A program made the translations under genes and the position numbers. This document shows positions 1 through 5,354 of a stretch of 13,286 bases of DNA, in pieces. The stretch comes from Actinomycetes bacterium (GTDB lineage: Bacteria > Actinomycetota > Acidimicrobiia > Acidimicrobiales > UBA8190). The notes under the pieces are model-generated. The model searched no databases. It had not been told where the DNA came from and was given only the letters and a program-made list of their open reading frames with translations. Location of the stretch: the NCBI GenBank assembly GCA_021779775.1, contig JAJYAB010000020.1:1-13286 (forward strand), in the 5' to 3' direction. Each line of letters starts with the position of its first letter. The stretch's first letter is position 1.

Positions 1-151
1 TCCCAGTCTTCGGGGCAGGTTACTCACGTGTTACTCACCCGTTCGCCACTAGGCCGTCACCAGTGTTGCCACTGGATGGACCTCGTTCGACTTGCATGTG
101 TTAAGCACGCCGCCAGCGTTCGTCCTGAGCCAGGATCAAACTCTCCGTCGA
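1..151 (-). rRNA. rrs: 16S rRNA, 5' end (partial)
   Basis: The complement of 125-143 is the universal bacterial 16S forward-primer site (GAGTTTGATCCTGGCTCAG, E. coli positions 9-27). It is followed, going left, by the conserved GACGAACGCTGGCGGC and AACACATGCAAGTCGAAC blocks and the GGCGAACGGGTGAGTAACACGTGAG block. About 150 nt of the gene are present and the rest lies beyond the left edge. Counting back from the E. coli numbering puts the mature 5' end near position 151, plus or minus a few bases. The sequence after the first variable region resembles Acidimicrobiia from memory; an alignment would settle this. Confidence 0.97.
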
Positions 152-210
152 GATCTCTGTCACAGACTTTAGTGCCCATGGCAAAAATCGGAGCGCCTGC
201 AGAGATCTCG
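149..210 (-). repeat. 11-bp inverted repeat in 16S leader
   Basis: 149-159 and 200-210 are perfect reverse complements, each containing the 8-bp palindrome GAGATCTC (150-157 and 202-209). In the minus-strand transcript they would form an 11-bp stem closing a 40-nt loop, right at the 16S 5' end. It may be a processing structure, but 16S processing stems normally pair the leader with sequence downstream of the gene, so the local pairing is unusual. Confidence 0.6.
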
Positions 211-340
211 CTAACCCCCTGCAGACGTGATGCTGGCACAGCACGGATTGTTGTCCGTACAGTGCATGTACTTGGTTCGACCACGTCCGGTTTCCAAAGT
301 CCCCGAGCGCGGTCGCCCGCACTGGCTTTTGGCTCTCACT

Positions 341-358
341 GTTCCGTTTTCAAGGAGC
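341..358 (-). promoter_or_regulatory. boxA-like rRNA antitermination site
   Basis: The transcript strand reads GCTCCTTGAAAACGGAAC. It resembles the boxA form seen in Gram-positive rrn leaders (roughly GTTCTTTGAAAACT), where NusB and NusE bind to keep polymerase from terminating. It lies about 60-80 nt downstream of the predicted transcription start, a usual place for the site. The assignment rests on motif similarity only. Confidence 0.6.
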
Positions 359-426
359 GACGCGGCACACGCCTCGCAGGGCGGTGGTGCCGGGTTCCGT
401 GCCGGTTGCCCGGCTCGGGGGTGTTC

Positions 427-455
427 ATGTTACCTGCGCGACTGCGGCCCGTCAA
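427..455 (-). promoter_or_regulatory. rrn operon promoter (-35/-10)
   Basis: On the minus strand TTGACG (450-455) is followed after exactly 17 nt by TAACAT (427-432). This is close to the primary-sigma consensus, with optimal spacing. It points toward the 16S gene and predicts a start near 420. The strong match to consensus fits an rRNA promoter. A tandem 15-bp repeat begins 13 bp upstream of the -35. Confidence 0.8.
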
Positions 456-468
456 TCCGGGCCGCGGA

Positions 469-498
469 GCCCTACTTCCGCAGGCCCTACTTCCGCAG
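469..498. repeat. Tandem 15-bp repeat upstream of rrn promoter
   Basis: Two perfect, directly abutting copies of GCCCTACTTCCGCAG (469-483 and 484-498). On the minus strand they lie about 14-43 bp upstream of the rrn -35 box, where an activator or UP-like element would sit. They may be a pair of protein-binding sites or a slippage duplication of no function. Confidence 0.75.
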
Positions 499-673
499 TA
501 CAGGGCCCTCCAAGGGTAGCAGACGTCAGAGGTGCCCGCCGGTCCGGCACCGCCGGGGCTCGGCACTGCCGCTTCGCCTGGGCACGCTAGGCGCAGTGGT
601 CCCCTGATAGGCCTGCTGGCGGGGATGGGGCGATACCGGGCTACCCGGGTGCCCCGTGTCGACGAAGGCAGGA

Positions 674-706
674 CACCGTCTCATGAGCGTCCACCGTCTC
701 ATGAGA
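674..706. repeat. 14-bp direct repeat upstream of regulator gene
   Basis: CACCGTCTCATGAG occurs perfectly at 674-687 and 692-705, an 18-bp centre-to-centre spacing. The second copy extends into a 10-bp palindrome TCTCATGAGA (697-706). OmpR-family regulators bind direct repeats and often control their own genes, so this could be an autoregulatory site for the gene starting at 767. The 18-bp spacing differs from the 11-bp spacing of classic Pho boxes. Confidence 0.55.
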
Positions 707-766
707 GACCACACCCGGTCATCTTCTGTCCACACGCGCCTGGTGGGAACCTGGCATGCTCACGGC

Positions 767-1453
767 GTGCCCGACGCCGCCGTCCTGGGGACGATCGTGG
801 TCGTGGAGGACGATCCCGACATCTCCGACCTGGTCGCCCTCTACTTCCGGCGGGAGGGGTTCAGGGTCCTGTCGGTCACCGACGGCGCCGCCGGCATCGA
901 CGCCGTCGAGCGGGAGGAGCCACGGATCGTCATCCTCGACATCGGTCTGCCCGGCCGGGTGGACGGGCTGGAGGCGTGCCGCCGGATACGGCGAAGCAGC
1001 GCTGTCCCGGTGATCATGCTCACCGCCAGGGACGAGGAGATCGACCGGGTCCTCGGCTTGGAGCTCGGGGCGGACGACTACGTCACCAAGCCGTTCTCCC
1101 CTCGTGAGCTGGTGGCCCGGGTGAAGGCCGTCTTACGGAGAGCCGAGCTGGGTCCACCGTCGCGGCCGCCGTCCGTCACGGTTGGAGACGTGGAGATCGA
1201 CGGAGGGCGCCGTGAGGTCCGGCTTCGAGGCATGCCCGTGGCCATGACCACCCGCGAGTTCGACCTCCTGGCGTTCCTGGCCGCCAACGTCGGGCTGGCC
1301 TTGACCCGCCAGCAGCTGCTCGACGGAGCGTGGGGGCCGGGATGGTACGGCGACGACCGGACCGTCGACGTCCACATCCGGCAGTTGCGCAAGAAGCTCG
1401 GTGACGGCCTTCCCCTTACCACGGTCTGGGGCGTCGGATACCGAATGGGCTGA
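767..1453 (+). CDS. OmpR/PhoB-family response regulator
   Basis: This is a 228-residue DNA-binding response regulator acting in the cytoplasm as the output half of a two-component system. The receiver domain (about residues 9-122) shows the acidic pocket E14-D15-D16, phosphoacceptor D58 in ILDIGLP, switch residue T86 and the conserved K108 in VTKPF. The C-terminal winged helix (about 135-228) has the family's TTREFDLL, the RTVDVHIRQLRKKLG recognition-helix region and a VWGVGYRMG end. Length is normal for the family. The GTG at 767 was chosen because it places the first strand at residue 9; a GTG at 656 in the same frame would add 37 residues unlike the family. No good ribosome site precedes 767, and CATGCT just upstream could be the -10 of a leaderless transcript. 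The kinase gene follows 5 bp after the stop. Confidence 0.93.
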   Translation: MPDAAVLGTIVVVEDDPDISDLVALYFRREGFRVLSVTDGAAGIDAVEREEPRIVILDIGLPGRVDGLEACRRIRRSSAVPVIMLTARDEEIDRVLGLELGADDYVTKPFSPRELVARVKAVLRRAELGPPSRPPSVTVGDVEIDGGRREVRLRGMPVAMTTREFDLLAFLAANVGLALTRQQLLDGAWGPGWYGDDRTVDVHIRQLRKKLGDGLPLTTVWGVGYRMG

Positions 1454-1458
1454 GACCG

Positions 1459-2877
1459 GTGCGGCGCCGTATCACGGTGGCCATGGTGGCCATGGTGGCC
1501 ATCGCCTTGGTACTGGCCGGTGCCGTCACCTTCGGGGCCACCATCCACGCGGCACGAGCCGACAACCGGCGGCAGCTGGTGAGCGAGGCCACAGGCCTGA
1601 CCAGGGCGGTGCAGCGCGAAGCCGACACCGCCCGCCCAGCCGACCCGGCGCTGTCGCTGCGCACCATCATCCGGGCCTTGAAAGCCCCGCTCCGCCTCGA
1701 GGGGGGCGTCGTGGTAGCCCTCGACGCCGACGGGATGCTGTTCGACCCGGCCGCCGTCGGCCGAGCCCCGCGGTTGCCGAAGGGGCTCACGCCCGCCGAC
1801 CTGCGGATCCCGTCTTTGCGGGCGTTGCAGACCGTGTCCGGCAACATCGGCGGGCTGGTCTACGTCGCCGCGCCGTACCGCACCGTAGTGCGCATCGGCA
1901 CGCAGAACCGGCAGCTGGTCGAGGTGGTCGTCCTGACCCGCCGCTCCCCTACCGGCCTGTCGGCAGCCGGGCCGTGGTTCTCAGGGGCGGCCGCCGCCAT
2001 CATCCTTGCCACCGTCGTGGTGGCTGACCGGCTCGGGCGCCGGCTCCTGCGCCCCCTGCATGCGGCGCAGACCACCACCGCGCGCATCGCCGCCGGCGAC
2101 CTCGACGCCCGGGTGCCGGCCAGCTCGGGCATGGACCCCGAGCTGGCCGATCTGGGGGCATCGGTCAACACCATGGCCGACGCCCTGGCCAGGGCCCGCA
2201 CCAGCGAGCGGATGCTGCTGCTGTCGGTCTCCCACGAGCTCCGTACGCCCCTGACGTCGATCCGGGGGTTCGCCGAGGCCATCGAAGACGGCGCCACCCC
2301 GGACACGACCAGGGCCGCCGCCACGATCGTCGCCCAGTCACAGCGCCTCGAACGCCTCGTCGGCGACCTGCTCGACCTGGCCAAGCTCGACGCCCGACAG
2401 TTCGACCTCCACCTCGGCGTCGTTGACCTCTGCGACATCGCCGATACGACCGCCGGTGGGTTCGGGCCCCAGGCGGCGCAGCTGGGATTGGACCTGGCGG
2501 TCCAATGTGACCCGTCGAGCACCGTCGCCGTCCACGCCGACGGCGACCGGCTGGCCCAGGTGATCGCCAACCTGGTGGAGAACGCCTTGTCCTTCGCCCG
2601 GTCCAGCGTCGTCGTCGGTGCCGCCAACTCGGGTGGCTGTCCGGTGCTATGGGTGGACGACGACGGCCCGGGCATCAGCTCCGGCGACCTGCCCAGGGTG
2701 TTCGAGCGCCTCTACTCGTCACGCCCCGAGTCCACCCGAGCCGTCGGCTCGGGACTGGGCCTGGCCATCGTCTCCGAACTGGTCACGGCCATGGGCGGCC
2801 ATGTCCGAGCGGAGTCACCGCTGCTGGGTGCCGGCGGCGGTACCCGGATGGTGGTGACCTTCCCCCAGGACCCCTGA
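1459..2877 (+). CDS. Sensor histidine kinase (HAMP-HisKA-HATPase_c)
   Basis: A 472-residue membrane sensor kinase, almost surely the partner of the regulator ending 5 bp upstream. Segments in order are: TM1 at about residues 7-27, an extracytoplasmic sensor region of about 140 residues, TM2 at about 174-191, and HAMP at about 192-245. A dimerisation domain follows, with the H-box SVSHELRTPL and phospho-acceptor H259. The ATPase domain has an N-box NLVENAL (N371, N375), G1 DDDGPGI (400-406), F-box FERLY (415-419) and G2 GSGLGL (430-435). All catalytic boxes are present. The sensor region matches no ligand-binding fold I recognise, so the signal is unknown. The GTG start is close to the regulator stop, suggesting translational coupling; an ATG at 1483 would cut into TM1. 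Three 9-bp repeats (1476-1502) encode VAM-VAM-VAI inside TM1. Confidence 0.95.
   Translation: MRRRITVAMVAMVAIALVLAGAVTFGATIHAARADNRRQLVSEATGLTRAVQREADTARPADPALSLRTIIRALKAPLRLEGGVVVALDADGMLFDPAAVGRAPRLPKGLTPADLRIPSLRALQTVSGNIGGLVYVAAPYRTVVRIGTQNRQLVEVVVLTRRSPTGLSAAGPWFSGAAAAIILATVVVADRLGRRLLRPLHAAQTTTARIAAGDLDARVPASSGMDPELADLGASVNTMADALARARTSERMLLLSVSHELRTPLTSIRGFAEAIEDGATPDTTRAAATIVAQSQRLERLVGDLLDLAKLDARQFDLHLGVVDLCDIADTTAGGFGPQAAQLGLDLAVQCDPSSTVAVHADGDRLAQVIANLVENALSFARSSVVVGAANSGGCPVLWVDDDGPGISSGDLPRVFERLYSSRPESTRAVGSGLGLAIVSELVTAMGGHVRAESPLLGAGGGTRMVVTFPQDP
1476..1502 (+). repeat. Three 9-bp tandem repeats in kinase TM1
   Basis: GGTGGCCAT occurs three times in a row (1476-1484, 1485-1493, 1494-1502), in frame, giving Val-Ala-Met, Val-Ala-Met, Val-Ala-Ile in the first membrane helix. 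A gain or loss of one unit would change helix length by three residues without a frameshift. Confidence 0.85.
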
Positions 2878-2968
2878 ACGCCGTCCCCCCGTGCGCTCGT
2901 GGCTGCCGAGAAGACGCACCGGGGCCGTTCCCAGCCGGCGCCGCCCTTCGTTCTCGCGCCGCCGGATC

Positions 2969-2974
2969 CATAAT
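2969..2974 (+). promoter_or_regulatory. Possible -10 box before exported-protein gene
   Basis: The 216-nt gap between the kinase stop and the next start contains CATAAT (2969-2974), close to the -10 consensus. Only a poor -35 (CTTCGT, 17 nt upstream) precedes it. The gap is long for an operon, so the downstream gene may have its own promoter. This is weak evidence. Confidence 0.25.
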
Positions 2975-3077
2975 CCCTAACACCTTCGCCACAGGGCCAT
3001 CATGGTCACTCGGCATACTGCGCTCATCGGGATCCGCTCCTGACCCGGCACCCGACAAGACCGGCTCATCACCAGAC

Positions 3078-3084
3078 AAGGAGG
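3078..3084 (+). promoter_or_regulatory. Strong ribosome binding site
   Basis: AAGGAGG ends 9 nt before the ATG at 3094. It is a near-perfect anti-16S match, the clearest in the window, and it fixes the start of the exported-protein gene. Confidence 0.8.
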
Positions 3085-3093
3085 GCCTCACCC

Positions 3094-3585
3094 ATGCCAA
3101 CCCTGTTCACGAAGAAGATCATCGCCGCGGTGGCTGTAACTTCCATCGTCGGTGGTGGTGGGACCGCCATGGCGCTCGTGGCTGCTACCCCGAGCGTGGC
3201 TGCCACCCCGAGCGTGGCTGCCACCCTGGCAGCCTCCACATCACCGCCGGCACAGGGTCACCGGCCCCGGGGCCTCTTGGCCCGTACCGACCATGCCACG
3301 GTCGAGATCAAGCAGCACGGCCATTGGGTGACGATCACCCTCGACCGTGGCAACGTCACGGCCGTGACGAGCAGCTCGATCACCCTGCTGCGTCCTGACG
3401 GCCAGTCGGTCACCATCGCGCTCGACGCCGCCACCCACTACCGGGGTCTGGCCACTTCGGCGTCGACCGTCCAGACCGGGAGGCGAGCCACGGTGATCTC
3501 CGATGGCGGCATGGCGCGTACCGTCGTGGAGGCCAGCGCCCGACCGTCCCACCCGAAGGCCCACCCGACGGCGACGCCCGCTTGA
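3094..3585 (+). CDS. Small exported protein, unknown function
   Basis: A 163-residue protein with a basic N-terminus (KK at 7-8) and a hydrophobic stretch at about residues 9-31, a signal peptide or N-terminal anchor. Then comes an Ala/Thr/Pro/Ser-rich linker with VAATPS repeats, and a compact predicted beta domain at about residues 68-146. Within that domain the pattern DRGNVTAVTSSSITLLRPDG resembles small bacterial exported domains of DUF5666-like type that alternate 'G-x-V-T-x-V' and 'S-I-T-L' strands; this similarity is by eye only. The tail is rich in Pro, His and Ala. There are no cysteines and no catalytic motif. It follows the two-component genes on the same strand after 216 nt, so it may be a target or accessory of that system, but nothing in the sequence proves this. 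Confidence 0.8.
   Translation: MPTLFTKKIIAAVAVTSIVGGGGTAMALVAATPSVAATPSVAATLAASTSPPAQGHRPRGLLARTDHATVEIKQHGHWVTITLDRGNVTAVTSSSITLLRPDGQSVTIALDAATHYRGLATSASTVQTGRRATVISDGGMARTVVEASARPSHPKAHPTATPA
3178..3231 (+). repeat. 18-bp tandem repeats in exported-protein linker
   Basis: About three 18-bp units (3178-3195, 3196-3213, 3214-3231). The first two differ at one base and the third is partial. They encode VAATPS, VAATPS, VAATLA. They lie right after the signal or anchor segment and would change linker length in frame. Confidence 0.8.
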
Positions 3586-3612
3586 CCCCTGAGCCTCGAC
3601 CGCCCGCCGCAG

Positions 3613-3635
3613 GGCGGTGCTTCAGGCCGCCTTTT
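3613..3635 (+). terminator. Likely terminator between convergent genes
   Basis: GGCGG (3613-3617) and CCGCC (3627-3631) form a 5-bp stem followed by TTTT (3632-3635). An overlapping stem, ACCGCCC (3599-3605) with GGGCGGT (3612-3618), could serve either strand. It sits between the exported-protein stop (3585) and the convergent thiolase stop (3622), overlapping the last thiolase codons. The U tract is short. Confidence 0.45.
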
Positions 3636-4371
3636 CGAGGATGTGGACGCCGCAGGCAGAACCCAACCCGATGACGTGGGCCAGGCCGACCTTGGCACCG
3701 GCGATCTGGCGGTCGGCGGCCTCGCCTCGCAGGTGGGTGGCCACCTCCCACACGTTGGCGATGCCGGTGGCGGCGATGGGGTGGCCCTTCGACTCCAGGC
3801 CGCCGGAGACGTTGACCGGCATCGAGCCGTCGCGCCAGGTGGCCCCGGAGTTGAAGAAGTCGACTGCCCCGCCCACCTCGCACAGCATCAGGTTGTCGTA
3901 GTGGACCAGCTCGGCAGTAGCGAAGCAGTCGTGCAGCTCCACCAAGTCGAGGTCGGACGGCCCGACGCCGGCCTGCTCGTAGGCGAGAGCGGCGGCGTTG
4001 CGGGTCAGGGTGTTGACGTCGGGGAGGATCTGGCACGACTCCTCCCACGGGTCGGTGGTCAGCACCGAGGCCGAGATCTTCACCGCCCGGCGCTGCTGCT
4101 CGATGGAGAGGGTCTTCAGCTTCGCTCCGGACACCACCACAGCCGCTGCCGCCCCGTCGCAGTTGGCCGAGCACATCGGCCGGGTGTTGGGGTAGGCGAT
4201 CATCAGGTCGCCCATGATCTCCTCCAAGGTGAACCGCTTGGAGTAGGCAGCCAAGGGGTTGAGGGTGGAGTGGGCGTGGTTCTTCTCGCTGATGCGGGCA
4301 AACAGCTCGAAGCTGGTGCCGCCGTAGCGGTGGCCGTACTCCATGCCGATCTGGGCGAAGACTCCCGGCAT
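3622..4371 (-). CDS. Thiolase C-terminal fragment
   Basis: 249 codons from ATG 4371 (MPGVFAQIG), the first usable start after the TAG; none of the 25 codons between them is ATG, GTG or TTG. The fragment holds the loop domain (NHAHSTLNPLAAYSKRFTLE), CDGAAAAVV, ELHDCFA, the catalytic His in KGHP and the Cys in SACG. GGAG lies 3 nt before the ATG, so reinitiation is conceivable. It lacks the nucleophilic cysteine. It is the downstream part of the interrupted gene rather than an independent gene. Confidence 0.7.
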   Translation of the reverse strand: MPGVFAQIGMEYGHRYGGTSFELFARISEKNHAHSTLNPLAAYSKRFTLEEIMGDLMIAYPNTRPMCSANCDGAAAAVVVSGAKLKTLSIEQQRRAVKISASVLTTDPWEESCQILPDVNTLTRNAAALAYEQAGVGPSDLDLVELHDCFATAELVHYDNLMLCEVGGAVDFFNSGATWRDGSMPVNVSGGLESKGHPIAATGIANVWEVATHLRGEAADRQIAGAKVGLAHVIGLGSACGVHILEKAA

Positions 4372-4446
4372 CGTCTCCGTGCCGATCCGGCCGTCGACCG
4401 GGGCAACAGCCCCGTACCGGCCGGACGGCTCCCAGGAGGCCGATGC

Positions 4447-4824
4447 CTACAGGCGGCTGCCGCCGGCCAGCAGACCGGCACCGGACAGCTTCTCCACCCC
4501 GAAGGCCAAGCCCATGTCGACCTCGCCCGACTTCACCGCCATGGCTGCCACCCGCAGGGCGGTGGCGCCGGTGGCACAGGCGTTGGCCACGTTGTAGACG
4601 GGGATGCCGGTCTGGCCCAGCTGCTTCTGGAGCTGCTGGCCGATGCCGGCGCTGGCCGCCATCAGGCTGCCGGCCCCGATCACTCCCATGTCGGCCATGG
4701 TGACCCCGCCGTCGGCCAGGGCACCGGCCACGGCCTCGGAGGCAAGGTCGACCAGATCCTGTCCGGGATGCTTGCCGAACTTGGTCATGTGTATCCCGAG
4801 GATCCAGAGGTCGTCAGCTGCCAT
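4447..4824 (-). CDS. Thiolase N-terminal fragment
   Basis: 125 codons from ATG 4824 to TAG 4447. The fragment covers the first strand (WILGIHMTKFGK), the helices leading to the active site, and C83 in NVANACATG. It ends after the GVEKLSGAGLL segment, well inside the first thiolase fold half, so alone it could not be a working thiolase. A perfect GC stem (GGCGG-CAG-CCGCC) lies directly before the stop codon in the mRNA. The DUF35 stop is 3 nt upstream of this start, so translation is likely coupled. Confidence 0.75.
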   Translation of the reverse strand: MAADDLWILGIHMTKFGKHPGQDLVDLASEAVAGALADGGVTMADMGVIGAGSLMAASAGIGQQLQKQLGQTGIPVYNVANACATGATALRVAAMAVKSGEVDMGLAFGVEKLSGAGLLAGGSRL

Positions 4825-4827
4825 GGT

Positions 4828-5232
4828 TCACGCTCCTGCGGGGACCGGCTCGAAGCCGAACCCGATCGCCTCGGTACCACGCTCGTCGGTGCCGATCACC
4901 TCGGTCGCCAGCCTGACCGCCATGCCCAGGGTGACGTGCTCGGGATCCGGCTCGACGTTGATCAGGTTGGCCCGTACGCTGGTGCCGCCGCAGTCCACCA
5001 TGGCGGCCACGTACGGGACCCGCACCCCGGGAGCGGCGAAGGCCACGATGGTGAACGCCCGGACCTCGCCGGTGGTGGCGACATCGACCGTGGTGAACTC
5101 GTCCGTGCCGCAGCTGGCGCACCCGTTACGGCGGTCGAAGTACCGGGCGCCGCAAGTGGTGCACTCGTGGGCCGTCAGGTGCGGGGCGTCCCCCAGCACC
5201 AGGTAGTCCACCAGCGGTACCTGCTCAGCCAT
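4828..5232 (-). CDS. DUF35 zinc-ribbon/OB-fold protein
   Basis: A 134-residue small protein of the DUF35 (Zn-ribbon plus OB-fold, acyl-CoA-associated) family. The zinc ribbon has C24-x2-C27 (CTTC) and C38-x2-C41 (CASC). The OB-fold at about residues 48-115 includes TGEVRAFTIV and the VPYVAAMVD strand. Members are found beside SCP-x thiolases and related aldolases, and in characterised cases form a complex that carries or positions the CoA substrate. Here the thiolase begins 3 nt after this stop, which fits. I chose ATG 5232 because AGGGG lies 5 nt before it; GTG 5238 in the same frame would overlap that site. If the thiolase is dead, this gene may be losing its purpose. Confidence 0.9.
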   Translation of the reverse strand: MAEQVPLVDYLVLGDAPHLTAHECTTCGARYFDRRNGCASCGTDEFTTVDVATTGEVRAFTIVAFAAPGVRVPYVAAMVDCGGTSVRANLINVEPDPEHVTLGMAVRLATEVIGTDERGTEAIGFGFEPVPAGA

Positions 5233-5278
5233 CGCCACCCCTGTTCCGACCCCTCACGAGCCCTCGGCCGGTGCGGCT

Positions 5279-5292
5279 GCCACCGTAGTGGC
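5279..5292 (-). other. Short hairpin before DUF35 gene
   Basis: GCCAC and GTGGC form a 5-bp stem around a four-base loop, between the glycosylase stop (5345) and the DUF35 start. It has no T tract on either strand, so it is at best a weak terminator. I see no clear promoter in this 112-nt gap, and it is unclear whether the arg transcript runs on into DUF35 and thiolase. Confidence 0.25.
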
Positions 5293-5322
5293 TACGAGCT
5301 TCCCGTCGCCATCCGGACATCC

Positions 5323-5354
5323 TCAGCCCTACCGTCGTTCAGCCCTACCGTCGT
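5323..5354. repeat. Tandem 16-bp repeat at glycosylase 3' end
   Basis: TCAGCCCTACCGTCGT occurs twice, abutting and perfect (5323-5338, 5339-5354). On the coding strand the upstream copy carries the TAG stop of the glycosylase gene, followed one codon later by an in-frame TGA. The unit is not a multiple of three, and it lies at and just past the gene end where frame does not matter. Confidence 0.85.

Larger units (their letters stand above)
152..766. other. Divergent intergenic region and rrn leader
   Basis: This 615-nt stretch separates the minus-strand 16S gene from the plus-strand response regulator and holds no convincing gene. From left to right it contains an inverted repeat at the 16S 5' end, a boxA-like site, the rrn promoter, a tandem 15-bp repeat, a GC-rich hairpin-prone stretch at about 505-660, and a 14-bp direct repeat before the regulator. 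ORFs here (28-519, 227-607 and others) cross the rRNA or its leader, have no recognisable domain, and are treated as chance. The RNA leader between the predicted transcription start (about 420) and the 16S 5' end is about 270 nt. Confidence 0.8.
3622..4824 (-). pseudogene. SCP-x type thiolase interrupted by in-frame TAG
   Basis: Read through one stop codon, this is a 400-position acetyl-CoA acetyltransferase-like protein of the SCP-x (sterol carrier protein X) thiolase group, a normal length for the family. Such enzymes cleave or form 3-ketoacyl-CoA in fatty-acid or sterol side-chain breakdown. The nucleophile C83 (NACATG), the SCP-x signature ELHDCF, the catalytic H348 (KGHP) and C391 (SACG) are all in place. 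Position 126 is TAG (4447-4449). The residues after it (WEPSGRYGA, VDGRIGTET) are in the same frame and match family sequence, so no frameshift or deletion is involved. The simplest explanation is a recent CAG-to-TAG nonsense change or a sequencing error; readthrough or two separate chains is also possible. It starts 3 nt after a DUF35 gene, the usual partner. Confidence 0.85.

Noticed and set aside
28..607. ORFs across the 16S 5' end and its leader
   Set aside because: They cross rRNA sequence and the rrn promoter, and show no protein family features.
656..766. Longer N-terminus of the response regulator from GTG 656
   Set aside because: It would add 37 residues before the first receiver strand with no family match and would make the 14-bp direct repeats coding.
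5239..5344. Possible promoter or riboswitch before DUF35
   Set aside because: Only a 5-bp hairpin and half of a tandem repeat are present; no credible -35/-10 pair or conserved RNA motif was found.
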